This document shows, in pieces, positions 28,952-35,368 of a stretch of 35,368 bases of DNA. The notes below the pieces were generated by a model. The model worked only from the letters and a program-made list of their open reading frames with translations. It was not told where the DNA came from and searched no databases. The number at the start of each line of letters is the position of its first letter. Position 1 is the stretch's first letter. The stretch is from a virus, in the IMG/VR virus record IMGVR_UViG_3300028823_000309, positions 1-35,368 of that record. The stretch is one strand, 5' to 3'. The position numbers were made by a program, and so were the translations under genes.

Positions 28952-30307
28952 TTATTCAGCCCAACTATTAGGGATGTTTTCACCAGAGCTGGTTGATGGC
29001 AAAGCAGTATCCCATTCTTCTACAAAGAATGTTTGAAAGAGACCTGCGCCATCGTGAAAAGTATTGAAATAAAACTTGTCACCAACTGCAAATTCAAGCA
29101 CTGGCAAAATTATTATTTTAGAATCATCACCTGTATAAGCAACCGTCACATTGCCAGAAATGCCTGAGCTATTTCTTTCGGTCAATGTAATTACGCCATC
29201 ACCAGACCGGCTGCCTTGTGCAACTTCTTCACTGCTGCCAAAGGCAATTGATTTGTAAAGGGTAACAGTTCTTGTGCCAGCAACATCGCTAAGCTCTGCA
29301 TATAAAATTCCATAGTCATGGCAGAATGCCCTGGTGACTCCGCTTAAAGACCAGTTGCTGAGCTGATTGGCATCATCATATTGTTCAAGAATTGCAGTGG
29401 CTCTGGTGATTGTAAATTTGATTCCATATTTTTCATTTTCAAATTCGACACCAGTTGTTGCAGTTCCAAGATTAATAAGTTTGGTTTCATCTTTTTTGTT
29501 TATTTTAACACTCCAAAGCTCAGAGCCTGGCGTTGTCGCATCCGTGCATTCGATGACAATCTTGTGATTGGTGTGAACCTGCTGAGAAAGGATTACTTCT
29601 TCAATTCTGCCAGTGCCAGTATTTTCAATATCTGGCTCTGGACATAAGAATACATATATAAATTCGCTTGTAAAATTCAGCCAAAGCAAATCAACTGTGC
29701 CGGAAAGACCAGAGCCACCTTGTTCTGCAAGAGTAACTTCGCCATCATCAGCAATGCTGCCTTGCGCAACCAAATCCTCAGTCGCCCAGGGGTCTGAATA
29801 AGCACTGACTTGATGACCTGCACCGGCAGCCTGCAATAAAACAGTACATCTACCAACCAGGTCAGTATTGCTGCCGATTGAAACCCCATCCATATTCCAA
29901 TTGTCAAGCTGACCTTTGGCATCTCCATATTGATTGCCGAAATAATAGACATCGTTTTCAAGCACCAAATCATAACTGCCAATTGCACTTATCATTGCAT
30001 CAATCAATCTGTCAAGAACAATGTCAATATTTCTGTCTGCAACAAACAAATCTTCTCTGACACCTGTCAGCATGTAAGTTTTCAGCAATGAAACCGTTGA
30101 AATTTTCATGCCTTCAATATTATCTTCATCATCTTTTATATTATCAGCAACAAGCTGCAGAAATTCTCTTTCATCAATTGAATCATTGAGCAAGACAATC
30201 CATTCCGAAAAAACAGTGTCAATGTCTTGCTTATCAGTTTCAAGTTGATTGAATTTTTTAATGCCCTTGCCAATATTCTTGAAAATTTTGTCTCTGTTAT
30301 ATGGCAT
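28952..30307 (-). CDS. Distal tail protein with internal duplication
   Basis: 451 residues behind AAGGGGCTAACAA. Residues ~1-110 are helical (IGKGIKKFNQLETDKQDIDT, SIDEREFLQLVADNIKDDED). Two related beta modules follow: LDNWNMDGVSIGSNT with LVAQGSIADDGEVTLAEQGG and SGLSGTVDL (~132-205), and LSNWSLSGVTRAF with VAQGSRSGDGVITLTERN and SGISGNVTV (~318-396). The shared order of motifs shows a tandem copy separated by another beta domain. It is probably a baseplate or fibre-like virion protein. Function not established. Confidence 0.75.
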   Translation of the reverse strand: MPYNRDKIFKNIGKGIKKFNQLETDKQDIDTVFSEWIVLLNDSIDEREFLQLVADNIKDDEDNIEGMKISTVSLLKTYMLTGVREDLFVADRNIDIVLDRLIDAMISAIGSYDLVLENDVYYFGNQYGDAKGQLDNWNMDGVSIGSNTDLVGRCTVLLQAAGAGHQVSAYSDPWATEDLVAQGSIADDGEVTLAEQGGSGLSGTVDLLWLNFTSEFIYVFLCPEPDIENTGTGRIEEVILSQQVHTNHKIVIECTDATTPGSELWSVKINKKDETKLINLGTATTGVEFENEKYGIKFTITRATAILEQYDDANQLSNWSLSGVTRAFCHDYGILYAELSDVAGTRTVTLYKSIAFGSSEEVAQGSRSGDGVITLTERNSSGISGNVTVAYTGDDSKIIILPVLEFAVGDKFYFNTFHDGAGLFQTFFVEEWDTALPSTSSGENIPNSWAE

Positions 30308-30318
30308 TTGTTAGCCCC

Positions 30319-31050
30319 TTAAATCAAGCCCCTGAAAAGAGAATTGAAATTTGTTGTCTTATAAAGTTTGCCTTCATCTGAAAATGTTGGCTCTTCCCAT
30401 CTGCCACCACCTTCACTATCAGGCAGAGGATGCCATTCTTCTTGCCAGGTGATGCCACCAAATCTTTTGAGAAATCTTAAAGATAAAATCCATTTCATAT
30501 TGCCATTTTCGTCTTGAAAATTACTTGTTGTTGCACCAAGAAACAGCCAAGTTAAAGCTGTGCCACCTTTCCAGATTGAAGAATTGATTTTGCCTGTATT
30601 CTTAAAAAGTCTTGGCAACCATTCATTTATATCATCAACTGTCACTTCAGCAACATATTCAGCTTCAGGATAAAAAACAGAAATTGCTTGTTCATAAGAA
30701 ATGGCTTCTTCATTGACTGACCAAGTGCCGCCATAAATTCTTTTGACTTCACCTGAAATATCAAGACTTTCTTTGACATAATCTTCTGACTCATGCTGTT
30801 GAACGTAATCTGCAGTTGTATATTCTGCAACAATTCTGCATTCAGCATAATTGCCGCCTGCAAAGATTTGTCCAAGTGGCTCAAGTCTGACTCTTGAACA
30901 TCTCAGGCCAGAAACACCTGGAAAATCATCCCCAATATTAGGTTTAACTGCAAATCTTTCAGACCAGAGACAATGAAAAAATCGCCTGCCAATAATGCCA
31001 TCGGCTGTATATTCAACAGTTGGGCTTCTGTCAAGTTCTATAAGTGCCAT
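30319..31050 (-). CDS. Distal tail / baseplate protein candidate
   Basis: 243 residues from ATG 31050, sharing one base with the tape measure stop (TGATG). Beta-rich: VEYTADGIIGRRFFHCLWSE, CSRVRLEPLGQIFAGGNYAE, ITWQEEWHPLPDSEGGGRWE. In siphoviruses the gene after the tape measure encodes the distal tail protein or baseplate hub; position and composition fit this. No named family match by eye. Coupled translation with the tape measure supports a role in the same structure. Confidence 0.72.
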   Translation of the reverse strand: MALIELDRSPTVEYTADGIIGRRFFHCLWSERFAVKPNIGDDFPGVSGLRCSRVRLEPLGQIFAGGNYAECRIVAEYTTADYVQQHESEDYVKESLDISGEVKRIYGGTWSVNEEAISYEQAISVFYPEAEYVAEVTVDDINEWLPRLFKNTGKINSSIWKGGTALTWLFLGATTSNFQDENGNMKWILSLRFLKRFGGITWQEEWHPLPDSEGGGRWEEPTFSDEGKLYKTTNFNSLFRGLI

Positions 31051-32558
31051 CAATGACTCCCTGCAACTGCTGGCTCTCTGGTATCTTTTATTTCTTCAAG
31101 AGTTCCTGAAATCTTTTCAAGCCAAAATACCTGTTTTAATGCTGAAGTAACCCCTGGTGCAGCTTCACCACCCGCCAATCTCATGCCACCTGCTGTCAAT
31201 GGAGCTGTGATTCTGCCCCTTAGCATTCCCATTCTGCCAGTTTCAAGTTGTCCCATTCTTTCCAGAGCCTGATTGAGAGTTTTTCTTATATCAATAATAT
31301 CTGCAGCAGCATTTTGATGAAGCTTTTTGATTTTTTCTTGTGCTATTTTTTCAACCATAACTCTGGCTGCAGCATTGTTTTCATATTTTTTGAGTGATTC
31401 TTCGCGCCATTTTTCTATTTCTTTTTGCTTTGCAAGAATCTCATTGCCGGTTGCTCTCAAGTAATCAATTTCAAGGTCTTTCTGGTCTTGAAGCCATTTT
31501 GCATGTTCTTCTAAGGCTCTTTGTCTGTGTTGTCTGCGTCTTTCTTCAGCTCGCCTTTCGGCTGCTTCTTCTTCTTTTATCGCCGCAAGAGCTGCTTCAT
31601 TTTTTCTGCGCCACCATTCCAGGTCAGCAATGGCAAGCCTTGCTTCTTGAGCAGCTCTATAATCTTCAATATCAATCAGCTTTCTGACAGTAGCTGTTGC
31701 ATCTTCAATCATTTGAACAAAGATGCCAAAATTCTTTATTGCAAAAGTGCCGATTGTTGCAACAGCTTTTCCCAAATCTTTCAAAGAATCTTCATTATCT
31801 TTGAGTACAGTAGTAATATCATTCAAGCCTTCTCTGGTTGGCTCAAGCATTCCATAACCAAATGCTTCAAGGGCATCTGAAGCTGCATTTTTCATTTTTG
31901 CCCAAGAACCTGCCACCGTCTTGCCCATTTCTTCAGCAAGACCGCCAAACTTTGACCTGAGCAAATCTATTGCATAAGCAGCCTTTTCATTTGCAGTCAT
32001 ATTCTTCAAAGCTTCGTTTGATGAAGCTCTCAGTTCAGGAATGTATCTGCCCAGGATTTCAACATTGCCTTGCATCGCCATGCCAACATATCTTGCTGCA
32101 GTTCTGACATCGAACATGCCGCTTTCAGCAATATCATATACCAGGTTGAGATTTTTCATTGAACCTTGATAATCATTGGTCAACATGATGAGCTGAGCAA
32201 GGGTTGCTCTGGTCTGAGTATCACCAAATCTTGTCAGTTCCTGCTGCTTATTTGCAAGTGCATCCACTTCGCGCATCGCCGTTTCAGATTCAAGGCCAAG
32301 CCTTCTGAGCTGATGGGCGAGTTGAGCTGTCTGCAGTTGCTCTGCTGCTGCAGCCTGAGTTGCTTTGATAATCACAGCAGTTAAAGCAGTAAAGCCTGCA
32401 ATTGCTCCAACAAAAGCAACTTTGCCAAATTTATTGAGAGCTGATTGTGTTCTTGATATGAAACCTTTGGATGCGTCTTCGGATTCTTCGAGCTTGCCTT
32501 TTAGGTTGGCATTCTTGGCTGTTAGTTCAAGGTATGCTTCACCAAGTTTTTCTACCAT
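31050..32558 (-). CDS. Tail tape measure protein
   Basis: 502 residues from ATG 32558 (an ATG three bases earlier is too close to AGGTG). It is Ala/Lys/Glu-rich and mostly helical. A hydrophobic segment AFVGAIAGFTALTAVII lies at ~47-63. TLAQLIMLTNDYQGS, LNLVYDIAESGMFDVRTAAR and ALKNMTANEKAAYAIDLLRS match the conserved region of phage tape measures. A long charged coiled coil covers ~305-425. It sets tail length and enters the host envelope during injection. At about 0.15 nm per residue it suggests a tail near 75 nm. It follows the G/GT chaperones as expected. Confidence 0.9.
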   Translation of the reverse strand: MVEKLGEAYLELTAKNANLKGKLEESEDASKGFISRTQSALNKFGKVAFVGAIAGFTALTAVIIKATQAAAAEQLQTAQLAHQLRRLGLESETAMREVDALANKQQELTRFGDTQTRATLAQLIMLTNDYQGSMKNLNLVYDIAESGMFDVRTAARYVGMAMQGNVEILGRYIPELRASSNEALKNMTANEKAAYAIDLLRSKFGGLAEEMGKTVAGSWAKMKNAASDALEAFGYGMLEPTREGLNDITTVLKDNEDSLKDLGKAVATIGTFAIKNFGIFVQMIEDATATVRKLIDIEDYRAAQEARLAIADLEWWRRKNEAALAAIKEEEAAERRAEERRRQHRQRALEEHAKWLQDQKDLEIDYLRATGNEILAKQKEIEKWREESLKKYENNAAARVMVEKIAQEKIKKLHQNAAADIIDIRKTLNQALERMGQLETGRMGMLRGRITAPLTAGGMRLAGGEAAPGVTSALKQVFWLEKISGTLEEIKDTREPAVAGSH

Positions 32559-33225
32559 CATTCACCTGGCACTTTCAAGCCTTTGTCAAGATAGGCTTTT
32601 CTGAACTTTTCAATTGTCTCTTTCGCGCCTTTTACCGGCTCAAATTCCAAGTCATGCTTGTCAACCGGTCTGACTCTTTTCATATAAGCTTCAAGCTGCT
32701 TGAAGGTCAATCTTGTAATCTGCCCTGGCGTAAAGCCGTATTCTCTTGAGAGCAAAGAAAAGATGCAACCCCAAGTCAGCTTTGCGCGGGGGGGCTTTTT
32801 TTATCCCCTTCATCCACATCGCCTTCAACCAGCTTCTGCAGTTGGTTGAATCTCTCGAATGTCACCAAGTGCTTGCAGTCTTCAGGTGACTTTATTTCAG
32901 GATGATTTTTTTTGAGCATTAGAAAGAGCTGATAAGCAGCCCCTTCAGCACTATTCATAATGGTTGCAATTTCAAACCTGATTTCACCCTGGGAAATGTT
33001 GACAATCTTGTCTTTAAGCTGCTGCCTGATTTCTCGAATGTCTTTATCTTCGGAATCAGCAGGCAAAGCCTTCAGGCGGTCATGCAGCTTTTTATAAAGC
33101 TGCTTTTCTGCCCATTGCTGAAGTTCAGCATATAGGCCAAGTGTCATATTTGACAGGGTGTATTCTTTGCCCTGCAGCTCTACCTTGAAAGGCAGAGCAG
33201 TCATTTCTGCAAGCTCTTGGCTCAT
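32558..33225 (-). CDS. Tail assembly chaperone GT, made by -1 frameshift
   Basis: A -1 slip on the CCCCCCC at 32794-32788 fuses the first 146 codons of the upstream gene to 76 codons in the other frame, ending at TGA 32558, for a 222-residue protein. The T part has TWGCIFSLLSREYGFTPGQI, then TRLTFKQLEAYMK, typical of lambda-GT-like ends (an L-T-x-x-Q-L-x-x-Y pattern). The frame is open without a stop from the slip site. The internal ATG/GTG/TTG starts have no ribosome binding site. GT proteins bind the tape measure during tail assembly. Confidence 0.8.
32776..33225 (-). CDS. Tail assembly chaperone G
   Basis: 149 residues, start ATG 33225 behind GGAAAGGATTGAACG. PFKVELQGKEYTLSNMTLGL near the N terminus and a helical rest (LYAELQQWAEKQLYKKLHDR) match phage tail chaperones coded between tail tube and tape measure. 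In the normal frame it ends right after the slip site with SPPAQS. Most ribosomes should make this form; a minority make the fused GT protein. Confidence 0.83.
   Translation of the reverse strand: MSQELAEMTALPFKVELQGKEYTLSNMTLGLYAELQQWAEKQLYKKLHDRLKALPADSEDKDIREIRQQLKDKIVNISQGEIRFEIATIMNSAEGAAYQLFLMLKKNHPEIKSPEDCKHLVTFERFNQLQKLVEGDVDEGDKKSPPAQS
32788..32802 (-). other. Programmed -1 frameshift site (A7-G-C7)
   Basis: On the minus strand seven As, one G and seven Cs follow each other. In the frame of the G gene, the Cs read C-CCC-CCC, a perfect X-XXY-YYZ heptamer where both tRNAs can re-pair after a -1 slip. The A run directly upstream offers a second, weaker slip point. The zero-frame stop follows four codons later. 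Confidence 0.78.
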
Positions 33226-33246
33226 CGTTCAATCCTTTCCGATACT

Positions 33247-33645
33247 CTACGGAGTATCAAAATCTTTTGCATATGCACCATCACTGACAAAGGTAACTGT
33301 GAATCTTGCCTTGTCAGCTTGTGGAACTGAAATGTTGACGTTTTGAATCAGCACATCTCCAGAAACCTTGTAGGGAACTGCATCATCGATATAAAGTTCT
33401 ATCGATATGATTTCGCCTTCATTGAGATTCGGCGGGTCAGCCGCAATATCTTGCGCCGTATCCCAATTTCCTTCAAAAGTTCCTGCCATTGACTTGTTAC
33501 CTGAAATATGACTTTTATAGCCATCATCCAGGTAATCAGTTGTTTCAACAGGGTCAGCACTCAGGTCAACAGAGAAGTTGTCTATTCCGAGAACTTCTGT
33601 CACGCCTGATTTGACCGCTCCCTTGACACCTGTAATGTGTGCCAT
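33247..33645 (-). CDS. Major tail (tube) protein
   Basis: 132 residues from ATG 33645, six bases after GAAAGGGG; two in-frame starts upstream are less well placed. MAHITGVKGAVKSGVTEVLG, then FSVDLSADPVETTDYLDDGY, KSMAGTFEGNWDTAQ and YIDDAVPYKVSGDVLIQNVN show the beta-barrel tube pattern of siphovirus major tail proteins, though it is short. The end, ARFTVTFVSDGAYAKDF, is a typical closing strand. It stacks in rings to form the tail tube around the tape measure. Position after the tail completion gene and before G/GT fits. Confidence 0.87.
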   Translation of the reverse strand: MAHITGVKGAVKSGVTEVLGIDNFSVDLSADPVETTDYLDDGYKSHISGNKSMAGTFEGNWDTAQDIAADPPNLNEGEIISIELYIDDAVPYKVSGDVLIQNVNISVPQADKARFTVTFVSDGAYAKDFDTP

Positions 33646-33659
33646 AGTCATCCCCTTTC

Positions 33660-34052
33660 CTATTGTTTTTGAGTCAGAATCCTGTATTCTGCAAAGTAGT
33701 GCCAAGCTTCTTCAGGGTCTTTGATTCTCCGCTCAAGCACTCTCATCATTCTGATTGAATGATAACCTGTTATTGTCAGAGTTGCTTCATCAAAGCAGGC
33801 TTTCAGCTTGTCTGCTGCATTATCCACTTCAGCAACAGATTGACTTTTTGAAAAGATTGAGAATTGCAAGCTGGCATCATCGCCTTCAGAATTGAATGTC
33901 AGCTCATTCATATTGTTGAGCCAGAGCCAAACACCAAAGGGAAATGCTGTGTCTTGTGGGGCGGAATCGGCATGTAAGCCACCAGGCAATGCCGCCTTCA
34001 AAGCTACATCGGCATTATATTTATCGTAAATTGCTTTGTCTAAAGCTGTCAT
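33660..34052 (-). CDS. Tail completion/terminator protein (DUF3168-like)
   Basis: 130 residues starting in an ATGA overlap. ALDKAIYDKYNADVALKAAL, then LPGGLHADSAPQDTAFPFGV and LQFSIFSKSQSVAEVDNAAD, followed by LKACFDEATLTI, is the DUF3168 pattern of proteins that cap the tail at the head-proximal end. They stop tail-tube growth and join the tail to the neck. Its place between the gp10-like gene and the tube gene is standard. Confidence 0.83.
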   Translation of the reverse strand: MTALDKAIYDKYNADVALKAALPGGLHADSAPQDTAFPFGVWLWLNNMNELTFNSEGDDASLQFSIFSKSQSVAEVDNAADKLKACFDEATLTITGYHSIRMMRVLERRIKDPEEAWHYFAEYRILTQKQ

Positions 34053-34435
34053 ACTATGCCCTTCAGCATCTTCACAATTCTTTGAGCATTCTTCTTGAAA
34101 GAAGGTCTCAAATAAGGTCTTGCTGCCATCTTGCTTGTGCCAACTTCAAGAAAGAAACCCACTGGCAGATTAGTGCCAATGAGTCTGCTTAAAGTCTTGG
34201 TGAGCCAATGCAGAGAAGCCCTGAGCCTGCCAGTTTGAACTGCAGGGGCTTGACCAGGGGCAGAAGCTCTGGTTTTATAGGCTTTGCCTTTGTATTCAAT
34301 GCCGGTCTTTGGCTCTCTCATAAGTGCTTTGGCGGTATTGATAATCATAATGCAGCCTTTATCAAGCACAGTCTCTGTACCTTGATTGACTTTCTTCAAT
34401 ACTTTTTTGCCAAACCATTTTAGATTTTGAGCCAT
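34049..34435 (-). CDS. HK97 gp10-like neck protein
   Basis: 128 residues from ATG 34435, which shares one base with the preceding stop (TAATG) and follows GGAAAGAAAG; the open frame extends further upstream in the shadow of that gene. LKWFGKKVLKKVNQGTETVL, then KALMREPKTG, ASAPGQAPAVQTGRLRASL and FFLEVGTSKMAARPYLRPSF match the HK97 gp10 family (PF04883). It acts at the head-tail joint, in tail attachment. Confidence 0.87.
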   Translation of the reverse strand: MAQNLKWFGKKVLKKVNQGTETVLDKGCIMIINTAKALMREPKTGIEYKGKAYKTRASAPGQAPAVQTGRLRASLHWLTKTLSRLIGTNLPVGFFLEVGTSKMAARPYLRPSFKKNAQRIVKMLKGIV

Positions 34436-34764
34436 TACTTTCTTTCCAGCAAGAGCAGTTTCCAGTGATGCCCTGCAAAATTCCACTTATCGACAAAGAC
34501 GATATCAAACAGCCTGCTTTCAAAGCTGATTCTGTGCTGCCCTTCAGTAATTTCAGAGCTTTGCGGTAAGCAAAAAAGTTTGAAGTCTGCGTTCACTTCC
34601 ATTTTCATATAAGCCTCAAGCTCTCTGCCATTCAAAGCTTGAATTCTGCAAGGCATGTCAGCAATATCAGAAGCCCAGGATTCGGTTTGACCACCTGAAC
34701 CATCATCGGCTCTTGTGACCTTCTGCACTGTGCAGGTCTGATTGAACAGGTCTTGTATTGTCAT
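34435..34764 (-). CDS. Head closure / head-tail adaptor protein (SPP1 gp16-like)
   Basis: 109 residues from ATG 34764 in an ATGA overlap, behind GGGTGAG; an ATG at 34785 is in frame but inside the connector gene. IQDLFNQTCTVQKVTRADDG, then GGQTESWASDIADMPCRIQ and FDIVFVDKWNFAGHHWKLLL match the phage head-tail adaptor family (PF05521). It closes the portal channel after packaging and gives the docking site for the tail. Confidence 0.85.
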   Translation of the reverse strand: MTIQDLFNQTCTVQKVTRADDGSGGQTESWASDIADMPCRIQALNGRELEAYMKMEVNADFKLFCLPQSSEITEGQHRISFESRLFDIVFVDKWNFAGHHWKLLLLERK

Positions 34765-35368
34765 CCGATGCTCACCCTTCGCCATCTGATAAGCTGCTCT
34801 GAATACCTTTCAACAACAAATTCATCAACTGAGACGCTATTGTCAAACCTGGTATATGAATAATCACCAAGCTTTTCAGATTTCATGCCTTTGTCTGAAC
34901 CGGCTTCCCTGACCGCATCTGCCACCATTGCCGTGACAAGCTCTGTCAAATCTGCTGGCAACGCTGCCTGATTTGCACCAAGACCTGCATTCCATTCTGC
35001 AAATATCCTGGTCTCAGGGAACTTGCCAGAAGTCAGCTTGACCCTGCCTGTCTTTGCTGTCAAATGATGCCCTGAAATAAGGCTGTCATAATCTGGTATG
35101 TAAAATGAAGCATATTCAGAGCTGAGAGCTGGCTGACCAGGCTCATCAACCAGGTCTGCACTCAGATGGTTTTCATAGCCTGAAATAACTTCAACAGACC
35201 AACCTGAGACAAGCTCAAGAGCTGTTTTTATTGCAGCAAGAGTTGTCTCAGAAGACAAGTCAATATCTGTTTCAACTTCGGCATCCCCCCATGTTCTTGC
35301 AAAGAGATGCCCATCGATGACTTCAACTGTGGCAGATTTTGCACCGGCAAGACTTGTTGATATTCTCA
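34761..35368 (-). CDS. Head-tail connector (gp6-like), C-terminal part, split by window edge
   Basis: This continues the frame that starts at 266. The part after the junction begins within VMRISTSLAG; an internal TTG at 35258 is not the real start. Residues ~90-160 hold an inserted beta module (ATVEVIDGHLFARTWGDAEV, SGWSVEVISGYENHLSADLV). The end, LTELVTAMVADAVREAGSDK, then MKSEKLGDYSYTRFD and YSEQLIRWRRVSIG, is a typical connector end with the last helix facing the portal. It overlaps the head-closure gene by four bases. The last 22 bases here duplicate positions 1-22 and should be counted once. Confidence 0.82.
   Translation of the reverse strand, partial: RISTSLAGAKSATVEVIDGHLFARTWGDAEVETDIDLSSETTLAAIKTALELVSGWSVEVISGYENHLSADLVDEPGQPALSSEYASFYIPDYDSLISGHHLTAKTGRVKLTSGKFPETRIFAEWNAGLGANQAALPADLTELVTAMVADAVREAGSDKGMKSEKLGDYSYTRFDNSVSVDEFVVERYSEQLIRWRRVSIG
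35347..35368. repeat. Right copy of 22-bp terminal direct repeat
   Basis: Exact copy of positions 1-22. Merging the two copies closes the map at 35,346 bp and keeps the connector frame open, which a chance match would not do. Confidence 0.9.

Noticed and set aside
32558-32755. 65-residue frame as an independent gene before the tape measure
   Set aside because: No ribosome binding site at its first start, and the frame continues upstream without a stop to the slip site. It is better explained as the T part of the GT chaperone.
33247-33705. Longer tail tube protein starting at 33705
   Set aside because: The extra residues are the shadow of the preceding gene; GAAAGGGG sits six bases before ATG 33645.
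34761-35258. 165-residue protein starting at TTG 35258
   Set aside because: The frame continues upstream past the window edge and joins 1-266; the TTG is internal to the connector gene.
1-35368. tRNA genes, CRISPR arrays, insertion sequences, integrase and attachment sites
   Set aside because: None was recognised. A computed tRNA scan and att-site search against hosts would be needed for certainty.

Overview
The window is a complete bacteriophage genome, not a piece of a bacterial chromosome. The first 22 bases are repeated exactly as the last 22. Joining the ends there gives a circle of 35,346 bp and restores one 283-codon head-tail connector frame that the window edges cut in two. The gene set is that of a tailed phage with an HK97-type head and a siphovirus-like tail: large terminase, portal-MuF fusion, HK97 prohead protease, HK97-fold capsid, gp6/gp10-like connectors, tail tube, G/GT tail chaperones with a -1 frameshift site, and a tape measure protein of about 500 residues. 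No integrase, repressor, tRNA gene or CRISPR array was seen. No endolysin, helicase, primase or polymerase could be recognised either. The host is unknown. Strong AAAGG ribosome binding sites show only that it is a bacterium. Parallel beta-helix spikes with an end motif common in Planctomycetota, Verrucomicrobiota/Lentisphaerota and Cloacimonadota proteins are a weak hint.

Layout. The late arm is one long minus-strand block. It starts at a probable promoter near 12,258-12,285, runs leftward to position 1, crosses the circle junction and continues from 35,346 down to 25,796. Its order is DUF5681 protein (probable small terminase), two small genes, large terminase, a small beta protein, two beta-helix tailspike candidates with a small gene between them, portal-MuF, protease, capsid, a decoration candidate, connectors and neck, tail tube, G/GT, tape measure, baseplate or distal tail proteins, then a lysis-like cassette (XhlA-like membrane protein, a 26-residue single-span protein, a lipoprotein). 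A hairpin with a T-rich tail at 25,720-25,757 ends it.

The early arm is a plus-strand block from 13,020 to 25,746. It holds a 53-codon leader gene, a very strong factor-independent terminator, a Spo11/Topo VI-A-like TOPRIM protein, several small Cys-rich proteins, a recombination set (Cas4/AddB-like PD-(D/E)XK nuclease with four cluster cysteines, a conserved phage protein with an AT-hook tail, a Rad50/SbcC-like ATPase with an N-terminal Cys motif, a RusA-like resolvase), and a nucleic-acid modification-like set (DUF5131/Gp37-Gp68 three-Cys protein, ASCH domain, beta-class DNA methyltransferase, deoxyribosyltransferase-fold protein).

The arms diverge from a control region of about 800 bp (12,212-13,019). 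It carries the late promoter with an overlapping 11-bp inverted repeat, three copies of TTAATTCTGAAAAAC, and C-rich/G-rich hairpins. It is the best candidate for origin and switch. Genome-wide, I found no GATC site when reading the whole window, where on the order of a hundred would be expected, and CpG is scarce in the samples counted. The first points to strong selection by GATC-specific restriction.
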